A stretch of 64,000 nucleotides of DNA from Circinella minor (Eukaryota > Mucoromycota > Mucoromycetes > Mucorales > Lichtheimiaceae). Made by a program: the position numbers and the translations under genes. A model generated the notes under the pieces. That model saw only the letters and a program-made list of their open reading frames with translations, made no database searches and was not told the origin of the DNA. This document shows positions 24,301 through 36,725 of the stretch, piece by piece. How positions within the stretch are numbered: position 1 is the stretch's first letter; each line of letters opens with the position of its first letter. The stretch lies in contig JAEPRB010000044.1 in NCBI GenBank assembly GCA_016758965.1, positions 144,351 through 208,350 of the forward strand, written 5' to 3'.

Positions 24301-25475
24301 CGGTATTTATTTTCAGTTATTTATATATCATCATTATCATTACTACGTATTATTGCAATTTTTTTTTTTTTGGTTAGTTACCTTATTCAAGTCAAGATTA
24401 CTTAATTCATGAGTGACATAATTATTCTGTAAATAAGAAATGTATAGTGATGATACACTGTTAGACCATAATTTATTATGAAGAAATATTAATCTTTTCG
24501 TCATATTTTTTTTTCAGCAACTGGTGGTTTAATATCATTTGACGATTCTTTGGTTACTGGTGCTTTAGTAATAGTAAATGATCCAATAAGATTTTTGATT
24601 TCTTGTACCGTCCAAATTTGAGAAAAATACGTAATTATTATAATTGTTTCATCTTAATAGCCAAGAGCTGTTGGTAATGATTTTGAGGTAGTCTAAACTT
24701 ACGTATTGCTTTTTTTTATATGTAATATTTAAAGAAAATTTGGTAGATGACCAAAACAATGAAACTAGTGTGAAAAGAAAAGAAAAAGATAAACCCATTG
24801 TAGGTAATTCACATATACAAAATACAGATAATTAGGTAGAGTGTAGCACACGTCAACAAAATTACATCTGCATTAAATACATATTAGCGGATTTTTTTTG
24901 TATCAAATTTTATTGGCTCATTTAAAAGTTCATTTATTGGTAAACTGATTGGTCGATTAAAAGGTGTGGCTTCGAAGGTTTTCTATTAGGCTGTATATTC
25001 AACCTACGCAGAATAAACCTGCCTCAATCTCAGCAACGATTAAACCCCTCCCTCTCCTCGGGTAGTCTCTCCTCTTTTTTTTTTTTTTTCTTCTTCCCCA
25101 TCTCTCGCTTTCCCTTTCCCTTTGTCGATTTAACGTTCTTCCACCTTTTTCTTCGTGGCGTTCCCGTAAACTCCACACAATAGCCTGGCTATTTTCAAGT
25201 CAGGCAGTTTCGCTTCTCTTACTTTCTTTATATAAAAACCTTTTCTCTTTTTTCTAACAGTTATTACTATTATTATTACTATTATTTCTTCTATTTCTTC
25301 TTCGTCAAAAGCGTAAAAAGCTTTAAGTTTTTTTTTTCTGAAAGAAACCTCAAAAGTATACAATATACATTTAGTTTATCATCTTCTTTTTTTTCGTACA
25401 CAAAGAAAAAAAAGGGGTTTTTTGCTATTGGATATAATATAATATAGTATAATACAATATAATACGTTTCGGGTC
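21326..25475. other. 4.1-kb gene-poor spacer
   Basis: No certain gene. A 72-codon frame at 23534-23752 and a coding-like minus-strand stretch at 24510-24790 are noted as weak. From about 25040 to 25130 the plus strand is strongly pyrimidine-rich (CCTCCCTCTCC, CTTTCCCTTTCCC), as in many fungal promoters, just upstream of the WNK-type kinase. Confidence 0.45.
24510..24790 (-). other. Weak coding-like stretch, possible small two-exon gene
   Basis: On the minus strand an ATG near 24799 opens a hydrophobic 32-codon frame (MGLSFSFLFTLVSLFW...) that ends at a GTAAGT donor. Further downstream a frame reads IWTVQEIKNLIGSF and ends in a charged tail, PPVAEKKI, before TGA. I could not join the two in phase, so this is only a candidate. 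Confidence 0.15.
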
Positions 25476-28043
25476 ATGTCAGAATCTTCGCAACACCAAC
25501 ACGTCAGTTTCGATATATCGGGCGGATCGACGCATGACGACGAATTGAATGGGTATCGCAACTATTATGCTCCTTTGTCTCAAACAATTAATAGTGATCA
25601 CCAAACATCCCCATCAACGTCCCCAGACTCGGAACGCGATATTCACCATGTCATTTCACAACCGCAACAACCCCCACCTCTACAATCTTCTTCGTCTTAT
25701 TATGCTCAACAACAGCAACAACAGCAACAACAACAACAATCAGCATTAAATAAAAATGCAGTTGACCAGTATGGAGGCTTGTCCATGTCCCATACTAATG
25801 AGATCATTGACCAGTCAAAATCTCATGATGCTGAGCAAGTGGTTGAAAGTTCAGAAAACAAGCGTTATGTTCGTTTAAATACGTTGCTCGGTAAAGGTGC
25901 TTATAAGATTGTGTATAAGGCAATTGATCGAGAAGAAGGTTACGAGGTTGCATGGAATACCATGCAGGTAAGGAATAAAATGAGGAATAGTTTTCTTTTT
26001 TAAAGATGTACGAGGGGTCTGGATAATTAAAAAAAAGGGGGAGGGTGGGGGAAGATGGAATGATATAAAAGGGTCGTTATTAAACAAATAAATCATTATT
26101 TTTAAAGTCGGCGCCCAAGGATCTCGAACATGAAATTGATATCTTAAAATCGGTACGACATCCTAACATTATTGCGTTTCATGATGCCTGGTATCAAAAG
26201 AACGAATTTGTCTTTATCACAGAATTAATGACGTCGGGTACTTTGCGTGAGTATATTCGTAAATTGAGTCTACCTAACAACAAGATTGTGAAGCGATGGT
26301 CTCGACAAATTCTTAAGGGATTAGTGTATTTGCATGGTTATAACCCACCTATTATTCATCGAGATATCAAGTGTGATAACATTTTTATTAATGGTGCACA
26401 TGGTGAAGTTAAAATTGGTGACATGGGTACGGCTGAAATGAAGATGGGGAAAAAGTATACAATTATTGGTACTCCAGAATTCATGGCCCCCGAAATGTAC
26501 GAAGAGCAAGGATACAGTGAAAAAGTCGATATATATGCCTTTGGTATGTGTCTTTTGGAGATGGCCACAGGCGAATACCCTTACGGAGAATGCAGAAATC
26601 CCGCCCAAGTTTATAAAAAAGTTTCTGCAGTAAGTAGCATCTTTTTTTATATTCCGTTTTAGATCGATTGTGGTCGTTTCATGATAATTGATTCAATATG
26701 TCTTTATATATATATTTATTAATGAATTGATATAGGGGGTTAAGCCAGCTTGCCTTACAACTATCCAAAATCCCGAAGTGCTAAGTATTATTGAGAACTG
26801 TCTGGGACCTGAGGAATCAAGGTAAATCATTACATATATATGATTTTAATGATGTACTACAATCGCACCGAAAAAAAAAATCAAAAACTAACTTAACAAA
26901 CCCTCCCCCCCCCCTCTCCCACAATTTTAGACTTTCGGCACAAGAAATACTCGAACATACGTTCCTTGCAGTTGAACCTGATGTTGTCCTACTTGCAGCC
27001 GACCCTACTCATGTACATTTAACATTACAGGTCGTATTCAAGGGATTAGACAAATTATCAGTCAAGTTTGATTTCAATGGTGAAACAGACACAGCGGAAC
27101 AAGTTGTGCGAGAAATGATAGAGGAGCAAGTTCTTCCAGAACGATATCAACACCATATCACAAAGGAAATTAATCGTATTTTACGCGACTTGGATAAACC
27201 CACAGAACCAGAAAAGGAGGCTCATGCGCGCCATTCTATTTGGCGAAGGGATACGGATGCACGTCCCGAAAGTGAGGTACAATCTGAGTTGGAGAGTGTA
27301 CGTATGGAGCTCGACCGGGTCACGGAACATGCACGCGAGATTGAATCCAAATGTGATGGTTTTGAAGGTCTAGCTCGCAATGCTGAATCTCGATATCGTG
27401 AAGCCATGCGTAATTTACGAGAACTTCAAGAACGTCACAAGATTGAGCTTGAAGCTGCCAAATCAAGCCCTACAACTGGACATGGTAGTCCTTTTGAAGA
27501 TCAACAACAACAGATGCCGACAAATAATATCAGTACCTCACCACCGATAGAAGTAGAAAAGTTAGAAAGGGATACACCTATTGAAATGAACTCCCCATCT
27601 GCTCGTGACGCTTTAGTTTCTCATATTCTTGAAGGTAAACTTGTGAAGAAAAGAAACATTATAAAATTGTATTCATTCGTTGTGTAATATTGGGAAACTC
27701 ATATTTTGTATACTTTACAGAATATTCGGATGATACTGATATTGAAGTATTTGTTCAAGACTGTGCTCGTGCATCACATCGAAATGCTGACAAGGCACAT
27801 GAGTGGATTAAGAAGTTACAAAATCAAGATATCATGACAGTTGGTGATCTTCGTGATCTTCATGATGAAGATTGGGCGGGTATTGGATTAACAGTGTTTG
27901 CATTAAGAGCATTAAAAAATATGCTTAAAGGTAAAAAACTAGCTGGACAAAATATAACTACCTCTGGTGCTTATATTAGTGGTACCGGTACCAATACACC
28001 TGCTTCTTCTGCTCCTCCATCAGCTCGTCTTACGCCGCCTTAG
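25476..28043 (+). CDS. WNK-type protein kinase with C-terminal SAM domain
   Basis: 708 aa. Exons: 25476-25967, 26108-26629, 26736-26821, 26931-27634 and 27721-28043. The kinase domain spans about 131-385. The strand-3 lysine is replaced (VAWNTM, N161), while the glycine-rich loop has the WNK-specific lysine K144 ([10 protein letters not shown]). HRDIKCDN contains the catalytic D250. The metal-binding triplet is DMG (269-271) and the activation segment is [20 protein letters not shown]2/OSR1-C-like domain follows ([26 protein letters not shown]), then a coiled coil around 490-550 and a SAM domain at about 607-672. The N-terminal 125 residues are disordered with polyglutamine. WNKs control osmotic and ion homeostasis in animals and plants. 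Substrates here are unknown. Confidence 0.95.
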
Positions 28044-28539
28044 AACAACAACAACAACAACAAATCAACCAAAAAAAAAAGACAAAGGAGAGTTTTTTAT
28101 AAAAAAAAAAAGCTTTCTTTTAATGACAGATTGCAGGCCATTCTCTTTCTTTTTTATCTGTTTTATACACCCATGAACGACATCCCCCCATCTTTTCCCT
28201 TTTTTTTTATCTCCACACAAAAAAAGATCCCATCCTCCTCTTTCTCTCTCACCGTTAATAGCTAAAAAATTAGGGTTTAGATATTTTTTATTTATCTGCT
28301 ATTTTTAGAGAACCCCCCTTTTCCTCGCCCTCACACACCAATTAACACCAATCCTCCCCCCCCCCATTTTACAAAATGTACATATGTGAAAGAATTTTTT
28401 TTTAAAAAGGGATTTATGTCATTAACAACAATTTTCAAGAATTGATCGATTAATTGTGAAATGATGATGACAATAGCTTTTTTTAATGGAATGATGTTGT
28501 GTGATATGGGGTATAATCATCCATTTTGTTGTTATTGTA
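28044..28539. other. Convergent 3' spacer
   Basis: The 496 bp between the stops of the kinase and the UIM/UBZ4 gene hold poly-A and poly-C runs (28071-28110, 28356-28365) and no gene. Confidence 0.6.
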
Positions 28540-29830
28540 TTACCGATACCGGGATTGTCCTCGAGTTTCCCAACTTAGACCTGATACGTTTCCACCAAAT
28601 CCTGCTGTATCAAAATGTTCCTCCAATTCTGTATCATGTAAAGAATAATGGTTATAAGGTCGTCTTGCTGAGCTAATGTTCAAACTAGTGAAAATGAGTT
28701 AGTTGGTTGAAGTATAAATTTTATGCATGAATAAGTATAATGAATAATGATGGTTATATGTCCTAACCTTTTCTGTCTTTTTTGTTCCCGAATTACACCT
28801 GCAGCCATTGATTTTGATGACTTTCGTTTTATTGATTCTTGAATAACTGATGATCGTCTTGGTATTGAATCGAGTGGTCTTATGGATGGACTACTCATAC
28901 TGGTAGTTGTGTATTGTCCTTCATGTTGATCAATTTCATTCTCATAATTCCCAATATTATCATCAATTGGTGTATTATCGCTTGAAAAATCTCCAGAACA
29001 ACCAAGTGTATGTTGATATAATAAAGATCGTGAAACATTTCTTCTACAGAGTGGGCATAACGCGACCTAAATAAAAAGTAATTTGCTCGTAACTATTGTC
29101 TTTTCTTTTTGTAATATTATTTATTCTTATCAAGTACGGGTGAGTATACCTCATCTTGATTATCATCATTATCTATTTTTTCATTTCCTTGTTCTTGGTC
29201 ACGCTGTGGTGTCATCTGTGACGGTGATTCTGAGGGTAACTGTTGTTCATGATCATTATTAAATTGATGAAGATACGGTGATGGTGGACTTGACGCTAAT
29301 GGATCCGTCTGAGAGTTATAAATGTCGACGTTATCATAATCATCTTCTTCTTCAGCTAGCCATTGATCTATTTCTTCTACATCGAATACAATCTCTTCTT
29401 CTTCCTCTTTAATTTGATGGTCTTCCTGTTGTAGATGATTAACCAGATCACCTTCTTCCTCTTCTTTTTCTTTCTCTTTCTCTTTCTCTTTCTCTTCTTT
29501 TTCTCGTTGTCGCTGTCGTCTTTGAGATCGAGACGATGACTCCATCTTCTCCTTTTTCACTATACGATTCGTCAATGTCTCAAATCTATCGTCTTCCTCA
29601 CCATTAACAAAAGGCATTTCTTTATCATGTCGATGGTAAGGTCGTTTTGACATCTCAAGTGTGCGTGCAGCAAGTAACTCGAATCGTGCACGTTGTTCAT
29701 TTTCTTCTCGTTGTGTTTGTTGACTTAATTCAATTGCACGTTGTAAATCACGTTCTTCTTTTTCTTCAATTGTTAACGTCTGTTTAGTTTTTGGTTTTAA
29801 CCATGCCGCAAGACCTTTTGAAGAAGACAT
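28540..29830 (-). CDS. Ubiquitin-binding protein with UIM and UBZ4-type zinc finger
   Basis: 370 aa, three exons: 29150-29830, 28768-29066 and 28540-28672. An N-terminal ubiquitin-interacting motif lies at about 24-40 (EEKEERDLQRAIELSQQTQ), with the acidic run, central Ala and Ser of the motif. A long Lys/Glu segment (about 105-130) and an acidic region follow. Exon 2 opens with a zinc finger C231-x2-C234-x11-H246-x3-C250, the spacing of Rad18/UBZ4 fingers that bind ubiquitin on DNA-repair proteins. The C-terminal exon ends in a conserved-looking FDTAGFGGNVSGLSWETRG segment. Combining UIM and UBZ4 suggests a reader of ubiquitylated chromatin or replication factors, by analogy with RAP80 or Rad18. 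No enzymatic domain is seen. Confidence 0.82.
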
Positions 29831-32800
29831 TACGTTTTAGAGGAGAATTATATGGAGGAGTAAATAATTTTTTTTTTGTTCAGTCGCGACAAAAAGTAAT
29901 TTACTGCCAACTAAACTTTTATTTTGGTTCATGCAATTTTTTTTTATTAGCTTTGATTGATTATATAGTTTACAACGGTAATTCAGTACTATCAATTTTT
30001 TTAAAAGTATAGATATTATTCTTTTGTAATATTTCACAAAATACATAATACTGTAATGGTATTATTATTATTTTTACATTGATTGTATATTTCAGATAGA
30101 TGAAAAAACAAGGAACACTGTTCAAACGAGAGCATATTTTTTGTTTATACGTATTTATTCAGATACGCACCCCATCATCGACGGGTTTGTCATTCGGGAT
30201 ATACGTACGTATGTACAAATTTGAAAAACTCCAAATACATTTTAATTTTAATTTTATTATAATTTAGACAATAAATAATCTATAAGTTGTTCTAACTGTT
30301 TTACAAGATTACTTGATAATATACTACATGGAATTACTCAAATAGTCATCTTTTATTAATAAATCATATGTGACCCTGAAGCTAGTATATAGTCATATAT
30401 GAAAGGCGGAGAGTCCATTCATCAAGCGTATTAAAAAGAATTATTTACAGCAATTTGGTTTTATAAGATAGATTTCCACCGAAAAATATTTAAATGGATT
30501 TATCATCCAGGTATACAAACTGGAGAATAAGATTCATTTATATCATTATTATAGTGAATTACATGGAATGAATACTTTTTAAAGTGTGTATATCAAGTAA
30601 TACTTGCTAACAAAGGTATTAAACTGTTACGTTAACAGGAACTAATAGCCTAAAATAATAAATAAAGATTATGGGAGGGAAAAAAGCGTAGCCTTTGAAA
30701 ACATAGCACATTTTATTTTTTGCTCAATTCAAAAAAAACTGGGTGAAGAAAATCTAAAAAAAATTCTATTTACAATACTATTTATGTCGTCATGCAACAT
30801 AATCCGTGTAACAACTGACAATTTTAATTGGCCATGACATTGTCGCTTTGAGTAACACAGAATCAATGTCCTTATATGTTACCCCAGACTTGCTATACAT
30901 ACTGCGTACTTGTTTCCATGGTAACAAAAACAAAGCTCTCGTTTTTTTTTTAACTTTATTTCTTTTGAAATTGATAGCACTTATTTGGGAGGAATGGATA
31001 AGATAATAAGCAAACAAAATACACCTTTTCTTGATAGTGGATTTAAAAATCTGTGATTAAAAGTCTTCGATGTTATGTATGTCTATTAGTCACTTGATTA
31101 GAGATTTACGGAGCGAAGAAATAAACGCTTACATTGAAATATATTCATATTATAAGCACATGAATTTATTTTTTTTTGGTTTGCCTGTTTATTAATATTA
31201 GAATAATCAAAAATAGCGTTGTTCATTGTCTCTATAATGGACATAAAAGTAGTTTCAGTTTCATATACTGTTATTTGATTGTGCCAAATAAAAAAAAAAA
31301 AGAAACCAATTGGAATACGTCAACAAAAAATGATAAATCACTGTTTATATATATTTATAAGAGGTCTGACAGAGTTGCGCGACCCCATGTTTGCACATGA
31401 TGTACCCCTGAATGGTGTAACCAGAAATAATAACAAAAATCATCATAATGACAAACGAGATACTATTTTTAGAGGGAAGCATGCTTTACAATACATAAAT
31501 ACAGTCCACTGGTTTGTACCTTTGAGAGACCATATTGTATTGTACTGTGCAAAATAAATAGAAAGATAGAGCCACTAATATAATATTTTATTTTAAACGG
31601 TCGGTTTATTTCGCATTTGTCAATATAATAGGAGCAGTATTGAATTTTCTAATGAATAAATGTCTATAGGAATCTTACTCACATTAAAGCGAAGATGATT
31701 AAAAGCTGGTACGTACGTATCTCAATTTTTTTTTTGTCGTCGTACTGTATGAATAAAAAAAGAACTCGGACATAGGCTTACAAGTTTCTTTATTAACGTT
31801 AGTAAAAGAATAAAATAAAGGGTAACGATGTGGCGAAATAAATAAGGTTAAATAATTCCTAAATACAAGGGACCATTGAGAATGGGACATTCTTAGTTAT
31901 GGGGGTTCAATTTCACTATAAAATGTAAATACTACCAGCTTCATTTAGTTATCATGGGTTTGACTTATTGAATATTATCTATAGTTGTATGAAATTCTAG
32001 AAATATTAGTGGCCGTGGTGGTGGGCTGTTCAAACGACGATGTGTACTTATACGTCCTTCTATAAAAATATGATATTGAAATAAAAGAACAAAAAGAATA
32101 CATCCACATTTAGTGGTAAAAAAAGAATATAAAGAAAAGGCTCAAGATCCGGTATCTATTCTCCAATGGTAATAATCGCGTCATCTGTAATTATACAGAG
32201 CTGTCACGAGATCAATGTCAGTACCCTCACAAGGTAACTTTTGTTGGGGCATGTGTAAAATCACACAGTAAAAAAATAATTTATGATCTATTTTATCTTT
32301 TACCAAACTTAAGAATTTGACAGAGTTCGATATATACGTAACAATAATAATAATTAATAAATAAATAAAGATAACAATCAAAATGATATTTATGATGGGT
32401 TATAAAAATGACGGAACTTGGTTTATATTAGAATACTATTATTATTCTTCTCACTGTTTTGTTATTATTATATATACCTATCAGGTCAATATAGAAATAT
32501 GTTCCTGCAAAACTCATAATAATAAAGTTAAATGGATCTAAAAAGAAATCGAACATCGTATTCATAAACAATTACTGCTACAGAATGTTCCCAAGTCACG
32601 TTAGGTAGAAGGTCCAAGAATAACAGATTAAAGTATAAAGTGAAAGAGAAAGAGAAAATCTGCATATTATAAACTGCGTTAGCAATAAGTTTATGGTAAT
32701 CTGTGGATTTATACAGCAAGTATAGCAGTATCAGTGTATCTCATTCAATATATGATAAGCTTAACAGTATTTCAAAAAAAGAAAAAAGATAGAATTCCAA

Positions 32801-33229
32801 TTTGAGGCGCAGAATTTAATTGGTCCTTGCATGCTTCTTAACAGCTAAGATGAGTCAGTTATCCTTGTTATTTGTCTACCAGCACATGGTTCCTTATTAT
32901 TGTTATTTGATTAAATAGATGATAAAATATTTAAGTACTTGAAAGAAGTTATGCTTTGTGTGTGAAAAAATAACAAACGTGATGCCATACCTGGGTTTTT
33001 GGGTTTACCCAGTCTATTTTTTTTCCTACTGTATCATCATTCTCAGCACTATACTTATGTCGGATGCACCCCCGATGCCTTTTGAATCGCGGTGTTAAAA
33101 TTGCGGAGGGAATAGTTCTTGATTTCCCTTTTTTCTTTCTTTTTTACTTACACTTGTTCTCTTCCACTTTCTTTCTTCTCTATATTTTTTTTCTTTACTT
33201 CTCAACCTATACATATATACATATTTTTA
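29831..33229. other. 3.4-kb gene-poor spacer
   Basis: AT-rich with ACGTACGT at 30203-30210 and 31711-31718. A 75-codon minus-strand frame (30790-31017), whose second half (PWKQVRSMYSKSGVTYKDIDS) looks coding-like, is not supported by any neighbour or family. Confidence 0.45.
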
Positions 33230-35104
33230 ATGCCAGTTTACGGCAGTATAGCAGCATTCACACCAGATAATGAAGCTTTGCCAGAGATAGAACTTACAAA
33301 AGTTCAACAGGATCTTTATCAATCGGCACGCCCCGGTTATGGCACCCGCAATAGACTCGAAGTATCATTCAATCTTGTTAATGCTACTGTAGGGGCTGGA
33401 ATCATAGGTATTTCTTCCTCTCTATGATCGATCTTTATACCATAACGCAATAAACATAAGTTTTAATTAGAGTAAAAATGAAAAAGGTATTCCCTTTGCA
33501 ATCTATCACGCCGGTTTTATATTCGGTCTTTCGATATCAGTTTTTGTTGCCATTATATCACAACTGGGTTTATACATGTTGATTATTGCCGGTCGACGAG
33601 TAGAAATTTACAAATATGCCGAATTAACTGAATATTTGATGGGTCGAACAGGATATCATTTCCTTAATATTGTTTTACTTGTACAATCTCTTGGTATTAC
33701 CGTTAGTTATTTTATACGTAAGTGTCATTTTTTTTATTGTTTCTTATTTTTGATTTGGAAACAAGACGAATAAAAAGATGGAAGCAAGAAGCAAAACTAA
33801 TAATAATATGTTTTTCATTTATTTGTTTATTATCCAGTGATGGGTGACACTCTTCCCGTTTTGATAAACTTGTATTTCCCGGAATACAAGCTCAGTCGTG
33901 AACTTATCGTTTGCCTTATCTCGCTATTATTCGTATGTACAATTACACTTCATTTTACTTTTTAATGCTAGTCATCAATCGTTACAAAAAAAAAAAAAAA
34001 AAGATTGACATTTATTTGGGAAAATAAAAACTTTTAGGTATTTCCACTTTTGCTTCCACGATCGATCGGAGCTCTTGCACGATTTTCAGTAATCTCAGTT
34101 TTATGCATTCCTGTTATTATTTTAGTCATTATTATTCGGGCACCAGCCTATATACCCCAGGATCATAAATGGCCTATTACCTGGACAGGTCCTGATCTTT
34201 TTGGTGCTTTGGGTATCATTGCGTTTGCTTTTGCTTGTCCCCATGTTGCTTTCAATAATTATCTTGCACAACGAAACCAATCGTCAAGAGCTTGGTATTG
34301 GACTACAGTCACTGCTACTTCGATGAGTTGGGGAGTAACTATTTTATTTGCTTTGGTTGGTTACCTTTCCTTTGGTGAGCAAGTACATCCCAACTTATTT
34401 CTTAATTTTACTCCTGATGATGGTATCATCAACATTGGTCGGTTCGCACTGGGGTTCAGTATGATTCTAACTATTCCGTAAGTTTCTTATGCAATTTTCT
34501 ACATCATGGAACAAAGGAGAAGAGAGGGAAAAATGATAATAAAAAGAACGCCTTTGTGATTCAGGAGGATGTTATGACAACCATATAACTAATTCATTTA
34601 TTACCACGTTTTCCGTATTTTAGAATGGGTTTTTATCCGACTCGGGAGTCTCTGCAAAAAATTGTAGGATTAGAGACAGCTGATCGTCACCCGAGTAAAC
34701 TAGAGCACATTTTAATCACCCTTGTTACTTTTGGTACGATATTATATCTTGGTATCACTGTGCATAGTCTCGGTAAAGTATATGCTCTTGTGGGAGGCTT
34801 TTGTGCAACAACACTTGCTTATATTATCCCCGGTGCCGCATATTTACTTGCTGGTCGTCAACAATCATTTTCTATGTTGCATAAACGATTGACAGAAGAC
34901 GAATCGGATACCCTGGTTGACACTAATACTATTATTGACACTAATACAATCAGAACTACGGAAACCACAACTACCAAGCTTTATGATCAAGATAATTCAG
35001 TTGTAATGGATGTAGCAGCAGGTCTGCTTGTTATTTGGGGACTTTTCGTTATGGTTGTTTCTACTTCGGGTGTTTTTACAAATCCATCATCATCAAATTT
35101 GTAA
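33230..35104 (+). CDS. Amino acid/auxin permease family transporter (Avt/SLC38-like)
   Basis: 474-aa multi-pass membrane protein. Exons: 33230-33407, 33487-33717, 33838-33932, 34038-34477 and 34624-35104. After a short cytosolic N-terminus comes the family hallmark of membrane segment 1, VSFNLVNATVGAGIIGIPFAI. About ten further hydrophobic segments follow, including LLVQSLGITVSYFI, LPRSIGALARFSVIS and ALGIIAFAFACPHVAFNNY. A hydrophilic threonine-rich loop (around 410-445) precedes the last segment. The family moves neutral or aromatic amino acids with protons or sodium, at the vacuole in yeast Avt proteins and at the plasma membrane in SLC38. The side and substrate cannot be told from sequence alone. 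Confidence 0.92.
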
Positions 35105-35329
35105 ACCCTTTTCTTTCTCATTTCATACCATTCATCTAACATAACATATACTTTCTAAACGTAATTTCCTTGTGTTTTCTTCTTTGTAAATAGTCTTCAT
35201 TTTTTTTTTATTTTAATACAGCATTTATACACATATTCAACAGAATCATAACAGTTGATAAATATCCATACACCTAGATATATATATATATATATATAGT
35301 ATCTAATGTTGTTACACATTCTTCATGTT

Positions 35330-35693
35330 TTATTTTTTTGCTTGTTGTTTATCATGTTGTTCAACCTTCTTCTCCATTTTTTTTAGCTTTTCTTCTGTCT
35401 CAGGTGAAATTGGTGACGGATGTTTCTTTTTTTTGGCTTCTTCATTACGGATTTTGTCCACGTGCTTTTTCGCCAAGTTGTTTGCCTTGTCATCATCTAT
35501 TTATAATGTAGGTGTATAGAAACATAGTGCACATAATATTGAATCAATGAAACTGTCAACTTGTGATTTGTATTGTAATAAAATAATACATACCTGCACA
35601 TGTACAAGCTGTTCTATGTAATGATCGACGTGATATATTTGTAATAGCTGGTCGGCGACGTAGCATCGTGGTAGGTTTAATGGATGAACGCAT
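35330..35693 (-). CDS. Small basic protein with probable mitochondrial presequence
   Basis: 88 aa, two exons: 35594-35693 and 35330-35496 (donor GTATGT, phase 1). The N-terminus MRSSIKPTTMLRRRPAIT is rich in Arg/Ser without acidic residues and continues as SRRSLHRTACTC, typical of a mitochondrial targeting peptide. The second exon is a charged coiled-coil-like segment (DDDKANNLAKKHVDKIRNEE, then SPISPETEEKLKKMEKKVEQ) ending in lysines. I do not recognise a family with certainty. Its 3' end faces the transporter stop, with 225 bp between. Confidence 0.68.
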
Positions 35694-36560
35694 TTTTATT
35701 TTTTATTGGAAAAAGAAAGAAACGAAAAGAAAGAAGAGGGATTATATATCCATCCTCATACTAAATTACCTGTTGGTCCGAAACGTGATGTTTATTTGAT
35801 GTCATTTCTGGTGAAACAAATAGTAGTAAACAAATAAAATTTAGCTTGACACAGATTGATTAATCTCTCCACCTCTCATTTTTTCCCATACCAACGCGCG
35901 CAGTGTACTACTTAATATCATATTGATGTGACGTCAATCAGCTATAATACAGCTAATACGTAATATATAACCGTGATCAGTTGTTGTAATACTCTCAGAA
36001 TGGATAACATATTATCATGCTCATAATGACATTATATCTCTACATACATTATATTCAATACTATACATATGTGTTCGATAATAGTTTTCTTCTTTCTTAC
36101 ATTGACAGATGATGAGTATATCAATCTGTATAGAATAAAGAAAACTTCACCGATGCACTACCTCTTTTTTTTTTTTGATTGTTATAAGTACTTTCGAAAA
36201 AGTACCTAAAATGACATTTTCTTTCTCTACATATGCCTATATAAAGTCTTTTTTTTTTTTAACAAAGAAATTTTGCAAAACTGAGAGTAAATTGATTCAG
36301 TATTACCCAACAAGACAATCAATGTTTTCTTATTTGTAGCAAAATTTCTCAAATCAACTTTTTTTTTTGCCTGTTGACGACAAGAATCAACTAAAAAAAT
36401 TAATATATAAATAGCTACAACAAATAATCACTTTATCAATTCCGTTTCTTTTGTTTTCTATACATTATTTATCAATTTTATCAATTTTATCATTTCACCC
36501 ACTCGTTTAATTAATATTTTCTTTAACTACGTATTTCTTCCACTGAACTAATTTATACCA
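35694..36560. other. Divergent spacer between two small genes
   Basis: Contains several poly-T tracts and, on the plus strand, TATATAAATA at 36404-36413, 148 nt before the small membrane protein's ATG. No other feature. Confidence 0.5.
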
Positions 36561-36725
36561 ATGTGCTGCGGACCTCCTGCACACCCAAACAAGCCTTTTC
36601 CTACCCGTTATCGTATAGGATATTATTTCGTATTTCTTGTATGTGTGGTAATTATTGGAGCAATTGCTGATGCTTTTTCAAATAAATCTGAGCACGCCGA
36701 ACTCAAGGAGGACCCTGTGGTTTAA
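36561..36725 (+). CDS. 54-aa single-pass membrane protein
   Basis: Intronless frame starting MCCGPPAHPNKPFPTRYR. It has one strongly hydrophobic segment at about 20-38 (GYYFVFLVCVVIIGAIADAF) and a short charged tail (SNKSEHAELKEDP). Cys2 and Cys3 near the start could be acylated. The frame is richer in G+C than its flanks, has an upstream TATA-like element, and is followed by TAA and an AT-rich 3' region. No family was recognised. Small tail- or signal-anchored proteins of this type are often missed in annotation. Confidence 0.55.
   Translation: MCCGPPAHPNKPFPTRYRIGYYFVFLVCVVIIGAIADAFSNKSEHAELKEDPVV

Noticed and set aside
30790..31017. 75-codon minus-strand ORF
   Set aside because: Only its second half looks coding-like, the first crosses a poly-A run, and no family is recognised.
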